This document shows, one piece after another, positions 53,077-63,175 of a stretch of DNA of 64,000 nucleotides. The translations under genes and the position numbers were made by a program. Origin of the DNA: Orientallactaga sibirica (taxonomy: Eukaryota; Chordata; Mammalia; Rodentia; Dipodidae); assembly GCA_036365145.1 (NCBI GenBank), contig JAEOAD010002279.1:1980001-2044000 (forward strand), given 5' to 3'. How positions within the stretch are numbered: the first letter of the stretch is position 1; each line of letters opens with the position of its first letter. Under the pieces are notes generated by a model. It searched no databases and was not told the origin of the DNA. It worked only from the letters and a program-made list of their open reading frames with translations.

Positions 53077-53944
53077 CCCATTTGTCTTTTTCCATAACAT
53101 GTCTTAGGATGTGAAAGCCACTGCCTGTAGAGAGTTATAAAAAAAAATATTTTGGTCCTGACATTCAGAGTAAATGGTTAAGTGTGAACTCCCAAGCGAG
53201 TGCGTGGATTATTTTTTAAATTTGTTTAGTAGACTAGAAGGAGAAGGTACGATGGTGGCAGAGTGTAGTATTCCAATATGACATGGCCTGAAGGTTACCC
53301 TCACTCACCATGACCTCCAGACTACATCTGCACCCCTTCATGCACCCTCCAAATCCTCTACAGATTCTTCTCTTGCACGCGCACTCACACACACACACAC
53401 ATACACACACACGCACGCACGCACACAAGTTCTCTCTGCCCCTGGGGAGGCCAGGCCCTTTCCAGAAGGTGAGATCCAGCTCATCATATTGCCGGTTTGC
53501 AGACCCCCCCTTCCTGGCCTTCATTTCAAGTAGCCTGTGTCACTCACCAGCTTTCTCCTCCTAAGCTTTGCTAACCCTTCTTTACCACAACAAGGGCACT
53601 GCAGCTTTTTCTCTTCCACCTTGTAATGTCTGAGATTAGTCTGTTTTCTCTCATAAGGCTCCTTGTCACCCAGGCCAGCCCTCAGCTTGATCGCTCTCAT
53701 GGCCGGTCCGTTCTGTCCTGTAGGATGCCTGACTCCTCCTCCATGGGTCACAGGTTCTTGTGTCCAGTGCCAGGCACTGCCAAGACACTGAAGGAGAGAA
53801 GGAAGAGGGAAGCCAGGGTTTCTTTACTCCTTTAGCGCTCAGATGGTGCCCATACAGCAGCCACGTGGGCCCACTTTCCTCCTGGTTGTATTACTAACCT
53901 CTGAGTTTTCTCATGGCTCTTGTGGAATACAATTTCTTTTTTTA
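53077..53944. other. Mostly unique sequence with (CA)n
   Basis: No exon was recognised. An imperfect (CA)n/(GCAC)n tract lies at 53384-53427. Confidence 0.5.
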
Positions 53945-54127
53945 AAAAAATATCATTTATTTATTTGAGAGAGAGAATGGGTGCGCCAGGGCCCTCTAAA
54001 CGTATGTGCCACTGCCGCCCCCCCCCCCCACTTTGTGCATCTGGCTTACATGGGTCCTGGGGAATCCAACCATGATCCTTTGGCTTTGCATGCGAACGCC
54101 TTAACCACTCAGCCATCTTCCCGGCCT
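53945..54127 (-). mobile_element. DIP-like SINE, type A, internally altered
   Basis: Minus copy lacking the CCAGCCACTGC block and carrying a C run at 54018-54028. TGGAATACAATTTCT and TAGAATGCAATTTCT flank it. Confidence 0.92.
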
Positions 54128-54319
54128 GTAGAATGCAATTTCTGTTTTCCCCTAAATGAACCCAGATGGATACAGCAGCTCACCTCTCCATCCAGCACTA
54201 CCTAAGGAAGATTGATTTAATAATCAACCCAGCGAACGAGCAAATGACAAGTGCAACAGTTAATTTCTAGCTGATCAATTTAATCAGATCGGGAATCAAG
54301 TGAGAGACATGCCTCTTGG

Positions 54320-54654
54320 GTGGTTTCTGAGCAAGGCTCTTGCAGGAAGGACTCGGGAGGAAGGAAGACCTTTTCCTACAATGGGCAGCCCTTCTGGTGG
54401 CTGAGACGCAAGTAGGTTCCAGAAAAAGTAAGTTCCCTTTGCCTGGCTGCCCTTGCCACTCACTGGTGAGTGTTCATCCACTCATGGACATCAGGACCCG
54501 ATTCATCAGCTTTCCAACACCGCCTGAATCCTGCAGGCCTTCACTGCCAGATTGGGACTGCTGAGGCCTCCAGCCTCGTAAGTTCTCCGACTCTCCTTCA
54601 GCCCGCTGCCATTGTCGGACTGTCCAGCCTATATCCTATGAGCCAATCCAATAA

Positions 54655-54699
<45 letters not shown>

Positions 54700-54765
54700 T
54701 TTTTTTTTTTTTTTTTTTTGGTTACGTTCCACTAGAAAACCCCTGACTAATACAACAACAGTATT
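54320..54765. mobile_element. Possible ancient ERVL-type LTR with (CTTT)n
   Basis: CCAATCCAATAAATCTTTC, a (CTTT)n/T tract at 54656-54719 and GAAAACCCCTGACTAATACA resemble the terminal layout of old mammalian ERVL/MLT2-class LTRs. Family and orientation are not certain. Confidence 0.4.
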
Positions 54766-54778
54766 TAGGCACAGATCT

Positions 54779-54929
54779 TTTTTTTTTTTTGGTTTTGCAA
54801 GGTAGGGTCTCACTCTGGTCCAGGCTGACCTGGAATTAACTATGTAGTCTCAGGGTGGCCTCGAACTCTCGGCGATCCTCCTGCCTCCCGAGTGCTGGGA
54901 TTAAAGGCATGCGCCACCACGCCCGGCTA
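54779..54929 (-). mobile_element. B1 SINE, small internal deletion
   Basis: Minus B1 whose GATCCTCCTGCCTCCC has lost TACCTCTGCC. AGCACAGATC-like flanks at 54768 and 54928 are the target-site duplication. Confidence 0.94.
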
Positions 54930-54988
54930 GCACAGATCATTTTTATATGCCCACTTTGCAAGACCCTTTGTGGCAATTCTAAAAATAG

Positions 54989-54989
<1 letters not shown>

Positions 54990-55058
<69 letters not shown>

Positions 55059-55202
55059 GTGTTTAGAGATAGGTTCTTGCTCTAGCTCAGGCTGACCTGG
55101 AATTCACTCTGTAGTCTCAGGCTGGCCTCGAACTCAAGGCGATCCTCCTACCTCTGCCTCCCTCCCCAGTGCTGGGATTAAAGGTGTGCACCACCACGCC
55201 TG
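54990..55202 (-). mobile_element. B1 SINE with (CTTT)n tail
   Basis: (CTTT)n, then ~36 T bases, then a minus B1 with a 4-base insertion in GCCTCCCTCCCCAGTGCTGG. The head ends CACCACGCCTGT. Confidence 0.94.
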
Positions 55203-56182
55203 TTTTTTTTTTTTTCCTGGAACTCCACCCATTTAACATAGCTTCATGTCCTAGCTTCAGACCCCTTGCTCAAGGGCATCCCTGGTGCATGGCAAGTGCT
55301 GCCCTGACAGATGGTACAGACAGTGGGTACAGTGAGCTCACCACGATCAGGCTCTGGCCGGGCCTTAGCTCTGTAGTGAAGGACTGTACTCTGCCACGCT
55401 TTGGGTCTGATATGTGACTTTAGCCAGAATGAGGCCAATTTACAACTCTTCCCAGAGCCCAGTGCAATTTGCAGATGAAGAGAAGATGCACATTGGCAGC
55501 CAAAGTGGCAGATCTGGGCATCGGACTGGCTGCGCAAATGCTCCCTGGTGCATGAGGCGGGCACACGGCCGCATGGTTGCCTTGAAGCTGCCCAGGGTGT
55601 TATTATATTTTCCATGGTCTTTGGGCCAAGTGAGTAGCAGCCAGGCCTTTGGAATGGACCAGGGAATGGCTAGCAGTTGTGCTATGTGAAAGGAAGGCTA
55701 TGGGCCCACCTTCGTGGCCCGTGCATGGTTCAAATCTCAATGCTCATCCTAGCCTGGCTGTCAAGGAGACTGCCGTGGATCCAGAGTGCTGAGCACTGAA
55801 AACTCAACGAAGCACAATTTAAGGAAACCCCATGTGGGTGCCAACATGTCGTTAACGTTTGTGGAAGGCTTAGTACCCCACTGGGTACGGAGGAAAAGAA
55901 TGAGGAAGGAATCGTTTCCATTCTTGAAGGACCTGTTGCACACCTGGGGGGGGCAGACAGGGACAGAGTGACAAAGGTAGGTGAATGGGCTTAGCAGGAA
56001 AGTCCAGGCTCCTGTATGGCCCGGCGCTGAGTTCAGAATATGTGTTCAACATGAGACTGGCTGGGGCTACACTTACCCCTGTTCCTGATCAGTGACATTT
56101 TCATCTCCTGAGTCTCCACTACTCATCTGTAGAGGGGAGATTAATGCCTACCTCTCACCAGTCTTTTTCTTTGTTGTTGTGG
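55203..56182. other. SINE-free unique sequence
   Basis: About 980 bases with no recognised repeat family. The 123-codon minus frame at 55244-55615 has no recognisable domain. Confidence 0.5.
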
Positions 56183-56390
56183 TTTATTTTTTATTTATTT
56201 ATTTGAGAGTGACAGACACAGAGAGAGAAATAGGCAGATAGATAGAGAATGGGCGCACCGGGGCCTCCAGCCCCTGCAAATGAACTCCATGTGCATCTGG
56301 CTTAGGTGGGTCCTGGGGAATCGAACCTCGAACCGGGGTCCTTAGGCTTCACAGGCAAGCGCTTAACCGCTAAGCCATCTCTCTAGCCCC
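56183..56390 (-). mobile_element. DIP-like SINE, type A', internal deletion
   Basis: GAACCTCGAACCGGGG shows the A' insertion. The GCATGCGCCACCTTGTG block is missing before CATCTGGCTTAGG. Confidence 0.93.
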
Positions 56391-56398
56391 CAGTCTTT

Positions 56399-56623
56399 TT
56401 TATTATTTCTTTATTTATTTGAGAGAGAGAGAGATACAGAAATAGGCAGATAGAAAGAGAGAGAGAATGGGTGCGCCAGGGCCTCCAGCCACTGCAAACG
56501 AACTCCAGATGCATGCACCACCTTGTGCATCTGGCTTACGTGGGTCCTGGAGAATCGAGCCTCGAACCGGGGTCCTTAGGCTTCATAGGCAAGCGTTTAA
56601 CTGCTAAGCCATCTCTCCAGCCC
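56399..56623 (-). mobile_element. DIP-like SINE, type A'
   Basis: Minus copy with GAGCCTCGAACCGGGG and CTCTCCAGCCC head. CCCAGTCTTTTT recurs before (about 56388) and after (about 56627), so it shares its target with the preceding A'. Confidence 0.95.
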
Positions 56624-56635
56624 TCCCCAGTCTTT

Positions 56636-56893
56636 TTTTAATTGACAACTTCCATAATTGTAGACAATCTTCCATGGTACTTCCCTCCCTTCCCCCACTT
56701 CCCCTTTGAAACTCCACTCTCCATCATATCCCCTCCCGCTGTCAATTAGTTTCGTCTCTCTTTTATTTTGATGTCATCATCTTTTCCTCCTATTATGAGG
56801 GTCTTGTGTAGGTAGTGTCAGGCATTGTGAGGTCATGGATATCCAGGCCATTTTGTGTCTGGAAAAGAACATTGTAAGGAGTGCTTTGGTTAA
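56636..56893 (-). mobile_element. L1 LINE 3' end
   Basis: The reverse complement matches 13695-13910: CACAAAATGGCCTGGATATC, CTGACACTACCTACACAAGA and GAAGTACCATGG. Confidence 0.85.
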
Positions 56894-56916
56894 TAAAAAA
56901 AAAAAAATTAAGGGCT

Positions 56917-57130
56917 GGGCTGGAGGGATGTTTTAGCGGTTAAGGCATTTGCTTGCAAAGCCAAAGGATCCCGGCTCAATTCTCCAGGACCCATGTAAAC
57001 CAGATTCACAAGGGGGCACATGCATCTGGAGTTTGTTTACAGTGGCTAGAGGCCCAGGCGTGCCCATTCTCTCCCTCCCTCTCTCCCTTTCTCTCTCTCT
57101 CAAATAAATAAATAAATAAAATATTTTTTT
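56917..57130 (+). mobile_element. DIP-like SINE, type A
   Basis: Plus copy with GGGCTGGAGGGATGTTTTAG and body GGGGGCACATGCATCTGG, tail AAATAAATAAATAAAATA. Confidence 0.92.
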
Positions 57131-57132
57131 AA

Positions 57133-57262
57133 ATGAGAGACTGATTGAGGGGGGAGGGGATACAATGGAGAGTAGAGTTGTGAAGGGAAAGTGGGGGAGG
57201 GAAATTATCATGGTTTATTGTCTGTACTTTAAAACGTTGCCAATACAAAGCTTTTATAAAAA
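57133..57262 (+). mobile_element. L1 LINE 3' terminus
   Basis: GAGAGACTGATTGAGGGGGG, GATACAATGGAGAGTAGAG and GGGGGAGGGAAATTATCATG parallel the last ~110 bases of the 13498 element. It lies in opposite orientation to the L1 at 56636. Confidence 0.75.
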
Positions 57263-57274
57263 AAAAATACCTGA

Positions 57275-57465
57275 GGGGCTGGAGGGTTGGCTTAACATTT
57301 AAGGCACTTGCCTGCAAAGCCAAAGGATCCAGGTTCAATTCCCCAGGACCCACATAAGCCAGATGCACCAGGTGGCGCATGCATCTGGAGTTCGTTTGCA
57401 GTGGTTTGAGGCCCTGGCGCACCCATTCTCTCTCTCTCAAATAAATAAATAAATACATTTTCTTA
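57275..57465 (+). mobile_element. DIP-like SINE, type A
   Basis: Plus copy with head GGGGCTGGAGGGTTGGC. AATACCTGAGG recurs after its tail as the target-site duplication. Confidence 0.94.
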
Positions 57466-57689
57466 ATACCTGAGGCTATGGGGCCATTTACATTGAAACC
57501 ACCACATGCCATTTCATGGTTGCAGCCATGTGGGAGGTGAGTGTGTGAGTCCATTTTACAGATACAGAAGCAAAGGGACAAACACAACCTCCTGGCCGGA
57601 GACACAGCTGCTAAGTGCTTGAGCCAGGATCTGCGAAAAGTTCAAATACACTCTATTTCCACACACTTGCCCTGAGTGGTTTTTTATTT

Positions 57690-57944
57690 TTTATTTTATT
57701 TTTTTATTTGAAAGAGCTAGAGAGAGAGAGAGAGAGAGAGCTAGAGAGAGAGAGAATGGGCATGCCAGCAGCTTCTCAGCCACTGTGAATGAACTCCAGA
57801 TGCGTGCGCCCTCTTGTGGGCAAGTGTGGCATTGCGCCCTTATGTCACTTTTTGCATCTGGCTAAATGTGGGACCTGGAGATTGGAACCAGCATTCTTAG
57901 GCTTGGCAGGCAGGCGCCTTAACCGCCAAGCCATCTCTCCAGCC
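57690..57944 (-). mobile_element. DIP-like SINE, type B
   Basis: Minus copy with GCGCCCTCTTGTGG (one change) and CTCTCCAGCCC head. CCCTGAGTGGTTTTT flanks it at 57670 and 57947. Confidence 0.95.
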
Positions 57945-57956
57945 CTCCCTGAGTGG

Positions 57957-58228
57957 TTTTTTTATTTTTTATTTTTTTTATTTTTTGGAGAGAGACACAG
58001 AGAGACAGAGAGGGAGACAGAGATGGGTGCGCCAGCAAAGTCTCAGCTGCTGAGAACAAAATCCAGATGTGTGCGCCCCCCTTGTGGTCAAGTACGGCAT
58101 TGTGCCCTTGCGTCACTTTGCATCTGGCTAAACGTGGGACCTGGAGATTGGAACCGCTGGAGATTGGAACCAGCGTTCTTAGGCTTAGCAGGCAGGCACC
58201 TTAACCTCCAAGCCATCTCTCCAGCCCT
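57957..58228 (-). mobile_element. DIP-like SINE, type B'
   Basis: GAGATTGGAACCGCTGGAGA then TTGGAACC shows the duplicated box. CCCTGAGTGGTTTTT flanks it at 57947 and 58229, a third copy of the same target site. Confidence 0.95.
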
Positions 58229-58448
58229 CCCTGAGTGGTTTTTAAACTATCTGCTCACAGGCAATCCTCTAAGGCAAGGATGTTCTCCAGCCCACCTCCC
58301 AGCCACACACTGGGCAGGTCCACAGCTCAGTGACCCTAAGCCAGGTCTGCTCAGATCCAGTCCCTCAAATAAGCGGGTGGGCAGGAGCATTGCACCAGCA
58401 GAGATATTTAGTGTCAGTTCTCCTGTGCTGGACTGGGTGCATTGTATT

Positions 58449-59492
58449 CCAGATCTTCTGCACCACACTGGCCTTGTGTCTGTTCCCCAGCCTGCACTGT
58501 CAGCTGAGCCCATGTTTCCTTGCTTCGTGGTCTCACCGTGCCTCCTCTTGAGTTCTGCTTGTCTGGTGCCCCAATGAGATCTTCTCTGGGTACTGTGGGT
58601 TCTCCACCTGGGTGTTGAAAAGCTCATTTCTGAGACATTGCCAATAGTTCCCACTCACCGACACCATGCCTCCCTAAAATCACAATGATGCCACCCCTGT
58701 CATCCCCAAATTCATGTTGACATTTGTAGCAGACAGCTTCAGGTTCGCTGAGATGAACTTCCAGACCAGGCACAGTTATGGAGGAAGGGATATTATTTAT
58801 TGAAGCTTACAGATCCAGGAGAAGTTCCATAATGGCAGGAGAAGTGGCCTGCCTTCACAGGGCCAAGCAGGAGAGAAAAACCAACCAGGCGCACAGCACA
58901 CTTCAGGAACTCCTGCTAGGCACACTTTGCATATCTTTACAATGGAATCTCAAACCCACCATCACACCTTAATGCCCAGTGATATTGCCTCTAGCAAGGT
59001 GATTGCAGATGCAAACTATAAACTAATAAAACACTAAATATATTGGGGGCCATATATTCAAACTACCACAACATTTAATCTCCAGTCCAACAGTACTATG
59101 AGGTGCTGTTTGGAGGAGCATCTTCCAGAACATCTTGCAGGGAACATGGCTTTTCAGTCCTTCTGTCTCCTGAGTGCGAGGACCTAGCTGTATCCATTGC
59201 CCTGTGAAGGTGGAGTATGTGGTGCTTGAAGGAAAAAAAGACTTCCGAGACCCCTGCTGGTGTCTTTCCCATGGATTTCCTGACCTCCACAACTCTGAGC
59301 AGTCAGGCTACCCTGTTCATATACTAGTTCATTGAAGACATTTTGTTGCAGCAGCACATAGGTGTCTGGAGCTACCCATCCCCTCTACCAGGAAGAGTGT
59401 GTGGGCCTCTATAGAACAACATCTACCAAGCATGCTGTGAACCTTTATAAATTCAAGATATGGCTGTACCTTGATGTCTAGATGCAAATAAG
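58449..59492. repeat. Tandem duplication with solo LTR, unit 1
   Basis: A 1,044-base unit made of 271 bases of left flank, a solo LTR with ACATT target duplication, and ~420 bases of right flank. The next unit repeats the same order. Confidence 0.88.
58725..59070 (-). mobile_element. Solo MaLR LTR (unit 1)
   Basis: TGTAGCAGACAGCTTC to AACTACCACA, the same family as 48940-49318. ACATT at 58720-58724 and 59071-59075 is the target-site duplication. Confidence 0.9.
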
Positions 59493-60540
59493 CCAGATCA
59501 AGAGCACCACACTGGCCCTTGAGGCTGTAGTGGAGCCTGCAAAGTCAGCTGAGCCCAGTGTTTCCTAGCTGTGGTCTCACCGCAGCCTCCTCTTGAGTTC
59601 TGCTTGTCTTTCCCCCAATGAGATCTTTCTGGGTACTGTGAATTGTCCACCTGGTGTTGAAAAGCTCATTTCTGAGACATTGCCAATAGTTCCCACTTAT
59701 TTTACACCATGCCTCCCTCAAAATTCAGCAATCTTCCAGTCTGTCATCCCCAATTTCATGTTGACATTTGTAGCAGACAGCTTCAGGTTCGCTGAGATGA
59801 ACTTCCAGACCAGGCACAGTTATGGAGGAAGGGATATTATTTATTGAAGCTACAGATCCAGGAGAAGTTCCATAATGGCAGGAGAAGTGGCCTGCCTTCA
59901 CAGGGCCAAGCAGAGAAAAAAACCAACCACAAAGCACAGCACACTTCAGGAACTCCTGCTAGGCACATTTTGCATATCTTTACAATGGAATCTCAAACCC
60001 ACCATCACACCTTAAGAATGACCCCCAGTGACATTGCCTCTAGCAAGGTGATTGCAGATGCAAACTATAAACTAATAAAACACTAAATATATTAGGCCAT
60101 ATATTCAAACTACCACAACATTTAATCTCCAGTCCAACAGTACTATGAGGTGCTGTTTGGAGGGAGCATCTTCCAGAACATCTTGCAGGGAACATGGCTT
60201 TTCAGTCCTTCTGTCTCCTGAGTGCGAGGGACCTAGCTGTATCCATTGCCCTGTGAAGGTGAGTATGCAAGTTTGAAGGAAAAAAGACTTCCGAGACTCC
60301 TGCTGGTGTCTTTCCCATGGATTTCCCGACCTCCACAACTCCAAGCAGTCAGGCTACCCTGTTCATATACTAGTTCATTGAAGACATTTTGTTGCAGCAG
60401 CACATAGGTGTCTGGAGCTACCCATCCCCTCTACCAGGAAGAGTGTGTGGGCCTCTATAGAACAACATCTACCAAGCATGCTGTGAACCTTTATAAATTC
60501 AAGATATGGCTGTACCTTGATGTCTAGATGCAAATAAGCC
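59493..60540. repeat. Tandem duplication with solo LTR, unit 2
   Basis: Direct copy of 58449-59492. The left flank differs by many small indels (for example CTTCTGCACC versus CAAGAGCACC), while the LTR and right flank are nearly identical. Confidence 0.88.
59769..60117 (-). mobile_element. Solo MaLR LTR (unit 2)
   Basis: Same LTR with the same ACATT at 59764-59768 and 60118-60122, so it is a duplicate and not a separate insertion. Confidence 0.9.
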
Positions 60541-60569
60541 CCAAAGAGATACGGGAATTGCTTGCTGGA

Positions 60570-60830
60570 TTTTTTTTTTTTTTTTTTTTTGAGAGAGATA
60601 GAGAGAGAGGGAGAGGGAGAGGCAGAGAGAGAGAGAGAGAGAATGGGTGCACCAGCAGCCTCTCAGCCGCTGTGAACGAACTCCAGACACGTGCGCCCCC
60701 TTGTGGCCAAGTGCGGCATTGCGCCCTTGTGTCACTTTGTGTCTGGCTAAACGTGGGACCTGGAGATTGGAACCAGCGTTCTCAGGCTTAGCGGGCAGGC
60801 GACTTAATGGCTAAGCCATCTCTCCAGCCC
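60570..60830 (-). mobile_element. DIP-like SINE, type B
   Basis: Minus copy with a T tail, GCGCCCCCTTGTGG at 60693-60706 and CTCTCCAGCCC head. The B box is single. Confidence 0.95.
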
Positions 60831-61190
60831 TTTTGTTTTGTTTTTTAAGAAAAGGACCCACATTTCTGGGTGATGGAACCTGGGAGTGATTGATATTGTT
60901 CATGATTTCCTGCTCCTAGGCAAGGCCCATGTCTTTGCCACGGGGGAATGCTCCTCCTTTGATCTCAACAAGACAAGCAGATCAGGAAACATCTTAATAA
61001 TTCATCTGAGTGATGCATACATAATGTAGCTGGCATGATTGGAGCGAGGCACTTCCTTTACAAGGACCCAAAGGGTTGCTAACATCCCTAGCTCCAAGGA
61101 GGACACCTGGTGGAAAATAGGTCTCAGATTTGCATTAAAAGACTAGTAAAAAAAGGAAAGCAACTTGCCTTGGTCATGTTTGGTTAGTAT
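60831..61190. other. Unique sequence, possibly conserved
   Basis: No repeat or exon was recognised. TTAATAATTCATCTGAGTGA and GATGCATACATAATG give an AT-rich, motif-dense core at 60990-61040. Confidence 0.45.
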
Positions 61191-61341
61191 TCTTTTTTTT
61201 TCGGTTTTTCGAGGTAGGGTCTCACTCTAGCTCAGGCTGACCTGGAATTCACTATGTAGTCTCAGGGTGGCCTTGAACTCACGGCAATCCTCCTACCTCT
61301 GCCTCCCGAGTGCTGGGATTAAAGGCGTGCGCCACCACGCC
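61191..61341 (-). mobile_element. B1 SINE
   Basis: Minus B1 from TTTTTCGAGGTAGGGTCTC to GCGCCACCACGCC, close to consensus and so probably young. Confidence 0.96.
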
Positions 61342-61356
61342 TAAAGAAACTCGTTG

Positions 61357-61560
61357 GGGGCTGGAGAGATGGCTTAGTGGTGAAGGCGCTTCCCTGCAAA
61401 ATCAAAAAGGACCCAGGTTCGATTCCCCAGGACCCACATAAGCCAGATACGCAAGGTGGTGGCATATGTGTCTGGAGTTTGTTTGCAGTGGCTGAAAGCT
61501 CTGGCGTGCCCATTCTCTCTCCCTTTCTCTCTCTCCCTCTCTCTCACCCAAATAAACGAA
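61357..61560 (+). mobile_element. DIP-like SINE, type A
   Basis: Plus copy with GGTTCGATTCCCCAGG and body ACGCAAGGTGGTGGCATATG. Confidence 0.94.
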
Positions 61561-61695
61561 GTTCATTTAAAAAAATGAAAAACCTTTTAAAAAAGTTTTT
61601 GCTAAATTATAAACTATTAAGATGTTGACTTAGATGAGAACAAAACAGAGCTATGCATGTCCTTGAAGACAAAAGAAAACCCATCTGGCAAGCGA

Positions 61696-61902
61696 GGGCT
61701 GGAGAAATGGCTTAGCGGTTAAGGCATTTGCCTGTGAAGCCAAAGGACGCAGGTTTGATTCCCCAGGACCCATGTAAGCCAGAGGCACAAGAGGTGCATG
61801 CATCTGGAGTTCATTTGCAGTGGCTAGAAGCCCTGGTGCACCCATTCTCTCTCTCTCTATGTCTGTCTCTCTTCTATCTCTGCTTGCAAATAAATGAATT
61901 TA
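61696..61902 (+). mobile_element. DIP-like SINE, type A
   Basis: Plus copy with AGGTTTGATTCCCCAGG and body GGCACAAGAGGTGCATGC. Confidence 0.94.
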
Positions 61903-61916
61903 AAAAAAAAGAACAA

Positions 61917-62164
61917 GGGCTGGAGAGATGGCTTAGCGGTAAACGAAATGTTTGCCTATGAAGCTGAAATAAATAGGACCATAGTTCGAGGCTCAATTCT
62001 CCAGGACTCCATAAAGCCAGATGCACAAGGGGGTGCATGCATCTGGAGTTCGTTTGCAGTGGCTGGAGGCCCTTGCGCACCCATTCTCTCTCTCTCTCTC
62101 TCTCTCTACCTGCCTATTTCTCTCTCTCTCTCAAATAAATGAATAAAAAATAAAATATTTTTTT
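61917..62164 (+). mobile_element. DIP-like SINE, type A', with insertion
   Basis: TTCGAGGCTCAATTCTCC marks A'. An ~8-base insertion (GAAATAAATAG region) separates the anticodon arm from the B box. AAAAAAGAACAAG is on both sides. Confidence 0.93.
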
Positions 62165-62177
62165 AAAAAAAAGAACA

Positions 62178-62534
62178 AGACGCTTTTTTTTTTTTTTTGG
62201 AGCAACGGGTCTCCATGGTAATTCTGGGCATGTTATCTTTAAAATGCATTGTATTTAAATAGCTGCATACCTTTCAGTAATACATTCTCTATTTCTACAT
62301 TGATTATTTTTCCCTGTCTACGTGCCCCGTCCTCTGGTGGGCATTTTTTTTTTCATGTTTAGCCATACTATTTTATTTGACTCAAGCCCTTCTGGGACCA
62401 ACACACGGTAGAAGAAAAGAGCAGAGATCATGGTCAACCAGAGTTCAACAGGAGAATCAAACCAGTGTGGTCTGTGCCACCAGGACATTCACCTTGGCAC
62501 ATCCTGTGCCTTGTTTCCTTCCGTGGGGAGAACA
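62178..62534. other. Unique sequence, no gene identified
   Basis: A T run at 62185-62198 has no SINE body attached. No exon was recognised. Confidence 0.5.
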
Positions 62535-62620
62535 CAGGTCGTTCACAGCACTGTCGTGAGGACTAGAATAAAGTAGATGTAGTGTCACTCGTTACACAAT
62601 AGACTTTCAATAAATTTAAC
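62535..62620 (+). mobile_element. MIR 3' fragment
   Basis: CACTGTCGTGAGGACTAGAA and AATAGACTTTCAATAAATTT follow the MIR end (gttgtgaggattaaatgag...gcgctcaataaatgtt). Confidence 0.6.
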
Positions 62621-62679
62621 TTCCTTCCCTCTTTCCTTCTCTCTCTGTCTCTTTCCCTCTCTCTCTGTTTGAAAGCAGT

Positions 62680-62910
62680 CAGGTTATAAATTATACATGA
62701 GCAAACTTACGCATTCTGCTGCAAGTCCTCAGACATGATTAATGCAACCAATAATAACTTCAATATTAATCGCTGGTTGCTCGAGCAGCAGCCTCCTGAC
62801 TCCGGCAATCAATCTGTTCTCGAGCTTTGTCATCGCGTGACAGATCGTGCTCAAAGTTTACCCCCGGAAGAGCCGGCTGCTCACAAGTTCCCGAGCCACA
62901 GTTTTTAAAT
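62680..62910. promoter_or_regulatory. Candidate conserved, CpG-retaining element
   Basis: Non-repetitive block with about eleven CpGs in roughly 200 bases, two CTCGAG sites (about 62780 and 62819), ATTAAT/ATTAATCG cores, an ETS-like CCGGAAG and CATCGCGTGAC. The surroundings are CpG-poor outside SINEs. The function is unknown. Confidence 0.4.
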
Positions 62911-63175
62911 ACTTCTTTTTTTTTTTTTGCATTAGGGTATATTCTGCCATCAACCATTACTTATGGCATGAAGTGTAAGCAATACATTTGTCAAGAAACA
63001 AAAAAGTGACGGCCTGATAAAAACCACCAAAAAGCTTTAAGCAATTTCTGAGGCTGGAAGTATGGTTTTTAAGCATCAAGACTGTGCTGCATATACTAAT
63101 GCCTGCTGGGTTAACTTTCTTATTATTTTATTTTATTTTTGCTTTTAGAATTCTTCTTCTTCTTCTTTTAAATTT

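Noticed and set aside
57789..58577. 262-codon plus-strand frame, the longest in the window
   Set aside because: Most of it is two antisense type B SINEs read through; similar peptides recur wherever type B is antisense.
58725..60117. Two LTRs ~700 bases apart read as a provirus
   Set aside because: Each LTR has its own ACATT target duplication and the sequences outside the pair are also duplicated, so this is a tandem duplication of a solo LTR.
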